Of a stretch of 64,000 nt of DNA, positions 21,346 through 30,827 are shown piece after piece. The notes under the pieces are model-generated. The model was not told the origin of the DNA, made no database searches, and saw only the letters and a program-made list of their open reading frames with translations. The DNA is from Linanthus parryae (Eukaryota > Streptophyta > Magnoliopsida > Ericales > Polemoniaceae). A program made the position numbers and the translations under genes. The number at the start of each line of letters is the position of its first letter. Positions within the stretch are counted from its first letter, which is position 1. Where the stretch lies: the NCBI GenBank assembly GCA_023055425.1, contig JALGPY010000012.1:13389922-13453921 (forward strand), given 5' to 3'.

Positions 21346-22446
21346 ATGAACGATGGAAGTGGGGAGAGTGGAAGAGAATACGAGCCTGGTAATAATAAGA
21401 CTAACAAGAGAGCTCGAATCGACGATTTTCCTCAGAATCTAGCCAAGGTTGCTGTAGCGCAAGTGTGCGAGAGCGAAGGGTTTCAGGGGTTCCAGCAGTC
21501 TGCTCTTAACACACTCTCTGATGTTGCTGTGAAGTATATTAGTTATATTGGGAAGGCGGCGAATTCGTATGCTAATTCGGCTGGTAGGACGGAGAGTAAT
21601 GTGTTTGATGTAATTCAGGGGTTGGAAGATTTGGGTGCACCACAGGGGTTTTCGGGCGCTTCGGATGTTAATCATTGCCTTGCCAGTTCAAGCATAGTTA
21701 GGGAGATTTCTCATTATGCTAGTGCAACCGAAGTTCCATTTGCATACTCGATTCCTAGTTTTCCAGTGAGTAAGGATCATAAGTCGGCTCCAACTTTCGC
21801 ACAAGTGGGACAAGCAGCACAAGGTGATCATATTCCGTCTTGGTTACCTGCATTTCCTGACCCCGAGACCTATTTGAACACTCCATTGAAGAGCAATCGT
21901 GAAATAGGTTCCCAGAAGGAGAAGAATGAGCCTCCCAAAGAGCAAAGTAATGTAGAAAGATCTTTGTTGGCATGTAGTGGCTCGGGGGTACCAGCAGCTT
22001 TAGACCCTGGCGATGTTGCTAAAGCTAAAGTAGCTGCTGACAGCAACCCATTTCTTGCTGCTCCACTAAGATTTGGGGAAAAGGAAGTGTCACCTGTGGT
22101 GCTTCCACCTAGACTCTTGGATGAAGCTGCAGTAAAGAATAGTCCAGTGACACGAGATCATCTTTTGGCGTTAGACTCAGTGAATCCTACTGAATTGATG
22201 AAGAGAGGATCAAACACTACTGATGGGGGTGAAGAAAAGGTTGTTGAGGGCTCAAGGTTCACTGTGCGGTTCAAGTTAGGGGTAGGCAAGAAAGTCCTAG
22301 GTGCACCAGTCATCCTCCAGGATGACAGCAATGAGAAGGAATATTCTTGTTGTGGGGATAGTAATGAAAAAGATGACAAGAAGAGGAGGGCTGAGCAGAT
22401 TCGGGAAGATTTAGCTGCAAATGATGAGGAAATGGCTCAGTTGTAA
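21346..22446 (+). CDS. TAF8: Transcription initiation factor TFIID subunit 8 (TAF8)
   Basis: A single-exon gene of 366 residues. TAF8 is a histone-fold subunit of TFIID, the complex that positions RNA polymerase II at promoters; it pairs with TAF10 and acts in the nucleus. Residues about 26-95 (DDFPQNLAKVAVAQVCESEG, then FQQSALNTLSDVAVKYISYIG) form the bromodomain-associated histone fold. Around residues 160-175 is HIPSWLPAFPDPETYL, the signature of the TAF8 C-terminal domain. The C-terminus is acidic and basic in blocks (KDDKKRRAEQIREDLA) and disordered. The ATG at 21346 is the first in frame after a likely 5' UTR intron; a TTG two codons earlier is not a plant start. The length matches plant TAF8. 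No neighbouring gene suggests joint regulation. Confidence 0.9.
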   Translation: MNDGSGESGREYEPGNNKTNKRARIDDFPQNLAKVAVAQVCESEGFQGFQQSALNTLSDVAVKYISYIGKAANSYANSAGRTESNVFDVIQGLEDLGAPQGFSGASDVNHCLASSSIVREISHYASATEVPFAYSIPSFPVSKDHKSAPTFAQVGQAAQGDHIPSWLPAFPDPETYLNTPLKSNREIGSQKEKNEPPKEQSNVERSLLACSGSGVPAALDPGDVAKAKVAADSNPFLAAPLRFGEKEVSPVVLPPRLLDEAAVKNSPVTRDHLLALDSVNPTELMKRGSNTTDGGEEKVVEGSRFTVRFKLGVGKKVLGAPVILQDDSNEKEYSCCGDSNEKDDKKRRAEQIREDLAANDEEMAQL

Positions 22447-23884
22447 ATTAGGATTCTGTGGTCAGAATTTGTATACTTGATTAGGAAAGTGGTAGCTGAT
22501 GCAGGTCCCCAGGCAGTCAAGTTCAAGGGGCATAGAGTTGTCTGTATATTCATATTACAGACTCCTAGGATTTAACAAGTTCAGAGGTATGTCTTTTGGT
22601 AGTTCCTGTAATAGAACCTTTTCATTGATAATTCTTTCAAATTGAAATTTCTCTTCTTTGTATCATTTAGTGTCACTGGATAGAGATATTGATACATTTG
22701 AATTCTACCCATCGTAATTACTTTTCTGAACATGAGGATTTACTGTGGATTTACGTGTTTGCATCCAACCTTTTAATTGATAATGGTTTTGATTTAGGAA
22801 AAAGTTAATCTAGTTGAATTAACTTTTATTACTGTTATTTAGTTCATGATGTCTGTTAATGTTATTTCCGACCATTAGTACAATTCAATTTTGCAAGTTT
22901 TCAGGTGACCTTGTAAGAACCAATTGATTGCATGTCACTCAACTTTATGAAATATTTCCACTTCATAATATCTTCCTTGACATGTGGCGTCAAATCAACC
23001 TAGACCTAATATTATTAACTGGGTACAACTATAACCCCATGATAGAATTACATCTCTATGTATCCTAATGATTTCAAGTAGTCAAAGAGCGCCACACCAC
23101 CTTTGTAATTACTTCTTTTTGTCCATAAAACACTAGACAAAACAATGCTATTGCAACCGCAATCTGAGAATTAATTTCTTTAGTTGAATGTCCGACTCAT
23201 TGTTTGTTATAGTGATCACTGATCAAGGAGGCCCCCATAGGGTTGTGAAGGTGTTGTGGTAGTCAGTACCTTGTTCTACCTTCACTTATATAACAAAAAA
23301 TTGGTTATAAAACCTTTTCCCAGTTAGCTCTTTGTTTTCTAACCTTGTCCCAATCGAAAATTGGACATCTACCCTCCATTTCTGAGATGCAAAGTTGTTT
23401 GTCTTTTTCATTCGAGGTTAGATGTCCAATTTCAAATTGGGGCGAGGTTAGATGACCAATTGTCTCTTTATATAAACACTACTATGAGCTTGTTAAATCT
23501 TGACAAGCTACCCTATAGCCAAGTTTGCATATGTGTCGGAACCGTGAGATTGTATACAAGCTTAAGAATCTCTGTATTTCCATTTTGCATTTTGGTACCT
23601 AAGCACTTCCCACAGAAATATAACGTTATGATCATTGTAATGTCAAAAGAATGCATTAGATTTAAAAAAAAAATAGATTTTCAGATGCAAAATCCCCAAT
23701 TTGAGAGATTCTGCATTTGTCTTGAAATTAATTTAATCTGCAATTTTCAGCGTAAAATGTTGTGTTCTGCGAAATGAAATTGGCTGAAACGACCACCTGC
23801 CAATTAGGCGGCATTTTTCACAAATTTGACGAGTAGAAGCTCTTATTTTCATTTTTGCTATTCGGTACCCATGTGAAAGGATGC
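22447..23884. other. 3' UTR of TAF8 and intergenic sequence
   Basis: The first 200 bp are probably the TAF8 3' UTR; no clear AATAAA is seen. The remainder has no gene or repeat I recognise. A 138-residue frame at 23361-23777 has no domain-like pattern and is left out. Confidence 0.5.
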
Positions 23885-23904
23885 TAAAGTTTTAACATAA
23901 TCCT

Positions 23905-24118
23905 TGGAAGCCTTCTTGCGGAGTCGATAAATTATACTCCCTTGGTTTGATAACGACTTCAATTTTGACTTTATCTCCTGGGAGTATCTGCATAAAACTT
24001 CGTCGGATCTTTCCCGAAACATAACCTAGAATAAGATCTTTATGTAACCAAACCCATACCATGCCATTAGGAAGCGATTCAGTAGTTAAACCTTCACGAA
24101 TCATTTTTGTTCTTTCAT
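23905..24118 (-). pseudogene. infA: Plastid translation initiation factor IF-1 (infA) pseudogene in nuclear DNA
   Basis: Residues [26 protein letters not shown] and [11 protein letters not shown] are the conserved OB-fold of plastid IF-1. The plastid-type start is at 24118-24116 (ATGAAAGAACAAAAATGA): one base is missing after the fifth codon, so the original frame stops at once. The body is open in another frame that begins upstream, without the proper start. A second shift lies near 23960, past which SIIYRLR is read in a different frame. IF-1 would assist start-codon selection in plastids. infA is often decayed in angiosperm plastomes, so some lesions may be older than the transfer. Confidence 0.85.
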
Positions 24119-24224
24119 TCCAGCTAAAATCTCTTGAAGTATTAACTAATTGAGGAGGAACGGGATTAGATAATCTGCTCTTTTTATATGATTTTTTTTC
24201 ACCAATACTAAGTTTCGGATGCAA

Positions 24225-24355
24225 TTGATACATAAGATATATAACACACAGTTTCTCTTCTGATTCCTTTGAGTCTAGCCTCTCGGTCTGTCATTATAAC
24301 TCGAGAAGTAGAAAGAATACCCCCATTCCACCTAAAATTTGAGGATCTCTATTTT
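24225..24355 (-). pseudogene. rps8: 3' fragment of plastid rps8 in nuclear DNA
   Basis: The minus strand reads PQILGGMG, then after a short deletion and frame change [13 protein letters not shown] and ETVCYI, which corresponds to the C-terminal part of plastid ribosomal protein S8. The usual Trp and stop after CYI are changed. Only about the last 40 codons are present. Confidence 0.8.
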
Positions 24356-24663
24356 AAATTAAATTTTTTTTGTAGGACTTTTTTTTTCCTTCTATGTCGC
24401 ATGATTAAAACCCAAAAAAAAAAAAAAAAAAGATAGTCCTTTCTTGATATTCCCTCACATTCTCAATAAAACCCTCTCGTAGAAGATTGGATTAGAATCT
24501 GCGACGCCAAACATGCACTAATGCTCCAGCATAGAGCATAGCCATTTACCACAGTGGCGGAGCCAGGATTTCATCTAGGGGGGGGGGGGGGGGCACAATT
24601 CAGCGTATTTCTACTCGTTCTTATAAGGTTAATTAGTTTTAAATATCATCAAAAACATTATAG

Positions 24664-24730
24664 GCTTCCCAGCACAGCGGTTAAAGCACTCCTCCATTGA
24701 CTTCTGACACGGGGGTTCGATTCTCCTTGT
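24664..24730 (+). other. tRNA-like sequence (A and B box) inside hAT MITE
   Basis: CCAGCACAGCGGTTAAAGCA resembles a D-arm/A box and GGGGGTTCGATTC a T-arm/B box, about 35 bp apart. A full cloverleaf does not form, so this is a tRNA-derived relic rather than a tRNA gene. Confidence 0.5.
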
Positions 24731-24780
24731 GAACATTCTATGTTTTGTCTTTCGGCAAAAAAAAACTCAAAACGCGCATT

Positions 24781-24846
24781 GGGGGATTCGAACCCGCGAA
24801 TCCAAGTTTGGAAGACGCGGACTTTACCAACTGTGCTAGCACGTTC
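24781..24846 (-). other. Second tRNA-like sequence, opposite strand, inside hAT MITE
   Basis: On the minus strand TAGCACAGTTGGTAAAG (A box) and GGGTTCGAATCCC (consensus-grade B box) are spaced as in a tRNA. The acceptor stem does not pair. It faces the module at 24664-24730. Confidence 0.55.
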
Positions 24847-24985
24847 TTTAAATTTAAGGGGGGCACTTTAATATTTGTAAAGAGGCACTGTTAATTTTTT
24901 TTCACATTTAAGGGCTATCTAGTGTTTTCGGAAAACTCCCCCCCCCCCCCCCCCCCCCCTACATGGCTCCGCCCCTGATTTACCA

Positions 24986-26726
24986 TGTTTATAACTCAAA
25001 TGAAAGTACAAAAACGGACTTTACTTGTTTTGGAAAAGCTTGTTCAGGTAGAACATAAATCACTGTTGCTTGATCATTTGGGAGTTAGGAATTCCTAGTG
25101 AAGTGGAGTAGGTCAGATTGTGTACAGATTAAACCCTTGTATCATCCTGAAAAGTTATATTCAGTGCCCTACCAATGCAAAATGATTCCGGAAAAGAAAT
25201 GGTTCAGCTGATGAATTACACATGATAAAGGACAGCCTGGTGTGTGAAGCTCCTGCTACGCGCGGGGTCCGGGGAACTGTTGGAAACCCCCCCCCCCCCC
25301 CCCCCCCCCATATCAGCTATGCATTCAGTGGTCATTCATGTTAATCGCTACATGGCTCAGGCACCCTTCCCAGTTAAGCTTATAAGAGAATGGGTAGGAT
25401 ACAGGTTTGGTAAGAAAATAGAACTTATATTGACTAAAACACAATTTACAGCTCTGTTTTCTAATGTTTGGTCACTATAATTAACTCTAAGTTGATATAC
25501 TCCACTTATCCAGTAACTATGGAAGAGTAGATTGATATTATGGATAATTGATGCTAGTAAAACATGACTTTCCAGCTGAGAAGCAAAATAGTCTAGTCTC
25601 TGCTATGTACAGATTGTGATCCTAAGAAGTGTACGGTGTTGCTAAAATGATAGTGTCCCTTTTCCATTTAATTGAGTCTGGTGATGAGAACTTATTCCAA
25701 AATCTAGGGAGGATTCTATTGCACTGTAAGAAAGTAACAAACTATCTGCTCCAGTCTAGAAAGCAAAGATTTCTTCTAGGCCCTGAGGTTTTATGTCAAA
25801 AGTCAGGATCGCAGCTCGTTGCGATTTGTGGAACAGGATCGAGAACACAGTAAGCTAGAGTTATCAGTTCGCGGTACGATAAGGGTAAGTTTCTTCAGAT
25901 CAGTTAGTTAGATCGGAAATCGCTTCCCCGGTTCGGGGTACGTCAACGATGCGATTATAGGAACATGTTTTTGGAACATAGATGAGTATGTATATTTGTT
26001 TCTAGTTTCCTACTCTTAAATTTAGAGAAATGCTAGGGAATCCACCAATATTCTAGGAACATCAATACTCGTTTGGCATGATTGCATGTGTGGAAGGTAG
26101 GTGGGAGATCAAAGTGGGTGCTCTAGCATTTCTCATAACTTTAACCACCCGTTGATACAAGTAATGTTGTCACACATTTTTTTGTTCAAGGATGTTGGCT
26201 ACACATTTTTATTTGTTTGAATCCAACAAATCTGTGTGTTTCTAAATTTTTAGACTATTAAATTAGCAGTAGAATCATGCTATAATTTATAATAAAACAG
26301 TTTCCTAGTATTGTTTTAAGAAATTCTTTGATAGATATATTGGTCATATTTTCTTCATTATGTTTTTAAAAATCTGATGAGTGAATAAAATATTTTCCCA
26401 GCTGATACAATCCTTGTCTTCATCACTATTACCTTCTTTTCAGATTTTAAACTAGTAGAACGCCATTGGATGATTGTAAGAGCCATCCGGATTGTAATAA
26501 TCGGAATCAGTTTCAACCTCATCCATAGTTTCATACATGTCGATTAGAACTGTAAGAAGATCTATTACTATTGATTTTGGTTCGCCCAAACCACTGATCC
26601 AGATCGCGAACGAAATGTGAATGGGTTCGCACGATCCAGATCGCCATTCGCTGGCGAATGATGGTAACACAACTCAAAACCTCTGTAAAAGTTTGTGGCA
26701 ACACTCAAAGCAAATGTAGAGAGAAA
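24986..26726. other. Intergenic sequence with poly-C tract; no gene named
   Basis: A run of 23 C lies at 25287-25309, preceded by CGCGGGGTCCGGGG (25260-25274). The minus-strand frame 26452-26670 ends in VETDSDYYNPDGSYNHPMAFY and looks protein-like, but I do not recognise it. Nothing else is evident. Confidence 0.4.
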
Positions 26727-26729
26727 TAA

Positions 26730-27147
26730 GGCTCCGTTTGGTTGGTGGTAAAACATTTTCCTGTAAAACATTTTCCCTTGTTTTGGTATTTTGGTGCTGT
26801 TTGGTTGGAGGTAAAATATTTTCCTGTAAAATGTTTTTCCTCAAATGATGTAAAACGATTTACACATTTCAAATCCGTAAGCCATTTTCCGGAGAGTGAA
26901 TATGCACAACAACTCATACTAACACCTCCACCACCAATAACCACCACTATCACCTACCTCCACCACGACCCATCACCGCCACGCACCTTCACCGCCGCCC
27001 GTCACTGCCACTGCCTTCACGGTCCACTGTCTTGGAAAGTGTCAACCAAACACGAGAAAATCATTGCAGAGAAAACTTTTTCACACAATATTTTACGCAT
27101 ACAGTATTTTCCCTGGTAAAACATTTTACTGCGAACCAAACAGAGCC
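26730..27147. mobile_element. Tourist-like (PIF/Harbinger) MITE 1, GGCTCCGTTTGG family
   Basis: The ends GGCTCCGTTTGGTTGG and CCAAACAGAGCC are inverted and flanked by TAA on both sides (26727-26729, 27148-27150), the PIF/Harbinger target. Subterminal GTAAAACATTTTCC motifs repeat. The middle (26930-27010) is a run of ACC/CCG triplets. The same plan recurs at 37052-37711 and 51934-52527. No coding sequence. Confidence 0.88.
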
Positions 27148-27150
27148 TAA

Positions 27151-28780
27151 ATGCACATTCAAGCAGCGGGCATTGTTGAGTATGTGTCATTGCTTTGATA
27201 AAATCCTCTTCGTTCAATATTCCAAGTGATTGATTTGTAATAACTTATAAAATAATAGTGCAGTGACACTTGATCATCTTTTGACAAAACTCTTACATGG
27301 CCCCCCATTTGGGGATATTACATATTTGTATTAACTTATAATCTAATCCATGGTTGTTTGGGGTTGTTGTGTGGCTAAAATTGGAAACTGGGTACTTGAT
27401 GTGTTGTCTAATACTAGCTCGACACGTGACAATCATTTTTCTGAAAGATTAAAAGGCTATCTCTTCACAAGTGGGATCCTGGATAAATAATAGGGTACCT
27501 GGTTTAGAAAAAAAAGGCTATCCGGATTGCAATAATCGAAATCAGTTTCAACCATGTAAATTTCATAGCCAATTAAACAACTCCGTATTTTTGCTTTGTT
27601 TGGATCAAAACTTTATCCAATAATATAAGCTCAAAGCAGCAACATTATTGATGTCTTAATTATTAAAACAATGCAAGTGTTTAACTTTATCCTAAAAAGA
27701 TGGTTGCCTTGAAAATAACATGTTAGAATGTAATTTTGCTGCAATTATTACATTTCCCGTAAATTAGTTAAATTTCACGAGGGACCCACAAATGGGATGA
27801 AAATAGTACATTGTTGGACCTTGTGTGGAGAATTAGACTGCACCGTGGCAGGACACCTTACATGAAGCTCCCTTTCTGTATACAGTACATTGTTAACATG
27901 TTTCTGTGTGGACACGACTAAATGCCGCACACCATGTGGTGTGTCACATTCTTTTTTAAGTTCTTTGTCTACCCAGGGTAATCACAGTATACATTACTTC
28001 ACAACACTATATAGACACTTCAAGGATATTTTGGGGTCTTTATATCTTCTTAAAAATCTCTAAAGGGGTATTTATTTGTAAGACATGGAACTTAGTCGAA
28101 ACTGAAAGAACCACTAATTCTGTATATCAGAACCTGATAGAGATTGTTGACAGTGAAAAGAAGCATATACTAGAGATACTATTTTGGCTAAATATTCATG
28201 ATATGGTGCCTGCACCGAATGTTTTGTAAAATTGAGTCTATTTCATGGAAACCTACTGTTGTTTATTTGAAGTCATCCTTTTCACTTCAATGACTGTATC
28301 ATATAGTGGAACTTCATAAGCATGTGATTTTGCGCCATTCTTGTCATGTTGTCGCATTCTCAAGTTGCCATGTCGTCTCTGTATTGCGTGTCAGTCTGGG
28401 TCCTTCATATTTGAAGAAAAAGTGACAACTCTTTATACTTCATGATCTCCTAACTGTAGATTAAAATGTTTGCTGTTAATTATTATGTGGAACTCAAAAT
28501 AGTACAGGGCCTAGAAGTCGATTGAATAGCAGCTTATCAATAAATAGGTTCATTACATAGTGAGCTCGCAGCATTTTTTTTTTTTTTTTGCAAACTTGAA
28601 ATATTACAGAAATATCAGTGGCAGGTTTTCTGTTCTTTTGATAATAAATACTGACAGGTTTTAGTGACATGGATGAACAATTTCAAACCGACATATTGAC
28701 AAACAGGTCACAGGGAACATAAAATGTTCTAACACAGGGGAATACAAATTAATATCCCAGGGACAAATTAATCTATATCC
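27151..28780. other. Intergenic sequence, no gene
   Basis: GGCTATCCGGATTGCAATAAT at 27511 onward repeats, with a few changes, about 45 bp of 26480-26530, so a piece of the protein-like segment there is duplicated. Nothing else is recognised. Confidence 0.4.
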
Positions 28781-30440
28781 CAGGGACAAATTAATATTCT
28801 TTTTTTACATATTCTGAAAACTGGGGCTAGTCTAACAATTCTTTTATTAGCGTGGGTACTAAAGCAGATCGATGATCTTACATGAAATTTTGAGGTTCTG
28901 CTTCCGGATTTCACATTGCTCTGTCAATGTTGTCCTCAAGTGTTCTACAACCGTTCCGTTGAAGATTTATCATGCTTTTCACTCTTAAGACTTCAGAGAG
29001 CTGATAATTTTGTGACTACTTGGGTCTCATTTGAACTGCTTTTAAGTTTTACTGTTTCTATGATAGTTTTGTCTCATTATATTTCAACTTTAATAGACTT
29101 CAGTTGATGTGAAGTCCTCTTCATGCATTACAAGTACAGACATGTAGTTCTGCAGAGTATAGTAATTGTTTTAAGCTCGAAGGATTGTTGAATTTTACGT
29201 TAGTACTAAGGTGAAGAGTATAATCAATTACTGTAGCTAAGCATATACTACTGTAAAAATGAAGACATGATATTGGAAGTAAATTTTTTTTAGAGAGAAC
29301 CCTGGGGATTCTGTTTCTCAATCTATATCCCAGGGACAAATTAATATTCTTTTTCTACATATTCTGTAAACTGGTGCTAGTCTAACGATTCTTTTATTAG
29401 CGTGGGTACTAAAGCAGATGGATAATCTTACATGAAATTTTGAGGTTCTGCTTTCCGAATTTCACATTGCTCTGTCAATGTTGTCCTCAAGTGTTCTACA
29501 GCCGTTCCGTTGAAGATTTATCATGCTTTTCACTCTTAAGACTTCAGAGAGCTGATAATTTTGTGACTACTTGGGTCTCATTTGAACTGCTTTTAAGTTT
29601 TACTGTTTCTATGATAGTTTTGTCTCATTATATTTCAACTTTAATAGACTTCAGTTGATGTGAAGTCCTCTTCATGCATTACAAGTACAGACATGTAGTT
29701 CTGCAGAGTATAGTAATTGTTTTAAGCTCGAAGGATTGTTGAATTTTACGTTAGTACTAAGGTGAATAGTATAATCAATTACTGTAGCTAAGCATATACT
29801 ACTGTAAAAATGAAGACATGATATTGGAAGTAAATTTTTTTTAGAGAGAACCCTGGGGATTCTGTTTCTCAATCTATATCCCAGGGACAAATTAATATTC
29901 TTTTTCTACATATTCTGTAAACTGGTGCTAGTCTAACGATTCTTTTATTAGCGTGGGTACTAAAGCAGATGGATAATCTTACATGAAATTTTGAGGTTCT
30001 GCTTTCCGAATTTCACATAGCTCTGTCAATGTTGTCCTCAAATGTTCTACAACCGTTCCGCAGAAGATTTATCATGCTTCTCATTCTTATGACGAGCTGA
30101 TAATTTTGTGACTAGTCGGGGTTCATTTGAAATGCTTTTAAGTTTTACTGTTTCTATGATAGTTTTGTCTCATTATATTTCAACTTTAAATAGACTTCAG
30201 TTGATGTGAAGTCCTTTTTCATGAATTACCGTATACAAGTACAGACATGTAGTTTTGCAGCGTATAGCAATTGTTTTAAGCTCGGAGGATTTGTTGAATT
30301 TTATGTTAGTACTCAGGTGAAGAGTATAATCAATTCCTCCTATCACTCTAGCTAACCATGTGCAACAGGTTCAAGTTACTACTGAAAAAAATGAAGACAT
30401 GATATTGGGTGTAAAATTTCTTTTTAGAGAGAACCATACA
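28781..30440. repeat. Three tandem copies of a ~550-bp unit
   Basis: The unit beginning CAGGGACAAATTAATATTC starts at 28781, 29331 and 29882. Copies 1 and 2 are almost identical over 550 bp; copy 3 has more substitutions and small indels and fades out near 30440. The similar short frames in each copy are a result of the duplication and show no domain. The unit is not part of a recognised element. Confidence 0.92.
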
Positions 30441-30572
30441 ATCAGAATTCTACGAGACACAGACACTTCTGCCAAGGCAGCCCCATGCGTTGAGTAGATG
30501 TGGGATGGACTTTGTAACATAAGAATATGAATTTCTCATTCTTTTCTTCTAGGGGTTTTCACTTTAAAATTA

Positions 30573-30824
30573 GGCTTAATTACTAATTGCATACCGCCAG
30601 ATGGTCGAAATTATCACATTGCAACCCCACTTCTAAAACTCGATGATTGCATGCTAAATTTGCAAAATACATGTCAATGTCAAACTGGCAAAAGAATTCC
30701 GCAATTACCAGTTTGACATTGACATGTATTTTTGCAAATGGGGGATGCAATTAGCGAGTTTTAGAATAGAGGTTGCAATATGATAGTTTCAACAAACTGG
30801 AGGTATGCATTAAGTAATTTAGCC
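30573..30824. mobile_element. Fold-back Tourist-like MITE
   Basis: 252 bp whose two halves are long inverted copies. GGCTTAATTACTAATTGCATACC pairs with the reverse complement of the right end, GGCTAAATTACTTAATGCATACC, and the pairing continues through ACATGTCAATGTCAAACTGG near the centre. TTA flanks both sides (30570-30572, 30825-30827). Such hairpin transcripts can be sources of small RNA. Confidence 0.82.
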
Positions 30825-30827
30825 TTA

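Larger units (their letters stand above)
23885..24355 (-). other. Nuclear plastid DNA insertion (NUPT): 3' end of rps8, spacer, infA
   Basis: On the minus strand the end of rps8 is followed by a plastid-type spacer and infA, the order and direction found in the plastid ribosomal protein operon (rpl14-rps8-infA-rpl36). Both genes carry indels. About 470 bp are of plastid origin; flanks are ordinary nuclear sequence with A/T tracts. Confidence 0.85.
24552..24977. mobile_element. hAT-type MITE containing two convergent tRNA-like modules
   Basis: The left end CAGTGGCGGAGCCAGG and the reverse complement of the right end, CAGGGGCGGAGCCATG, form the terminal repeats, each running on into a poly-G tract. 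The 8-bp duplication ATTTACCA is exact at 24544-24551 and 24978-24985. The homopolymers are G16 at 24578-24593 and C22 at 24938-24959. No coding capacity. Confidence 0.9.

Noticed and set aside
23892..24233. Functional nuclear infA gene
   Set aside because: The plastid start frame stops after five codons, the C-terminus is frameshifted and no transit peptide precedes it.
26742..27119. 125-residue frame as a gene
   Set aside because: It spans Tourist-like MITE 1, including its triplet repeats and ends.
28781..30440. Pair of near-identical plus-strand frames (28916-29107, 29440-29658) and minus-strand frames (29121-29339, 29672-29890) as duplicated genes
   Set aside because: They repeat only because the 550-bp unit is duplicated; they have no domain, and the third copy has lost them.
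28781..30440. Tandem repeats as a CRISPR array
   Set aside because: Unit length of 550 bp without spacers, in a plant nuclear genome.
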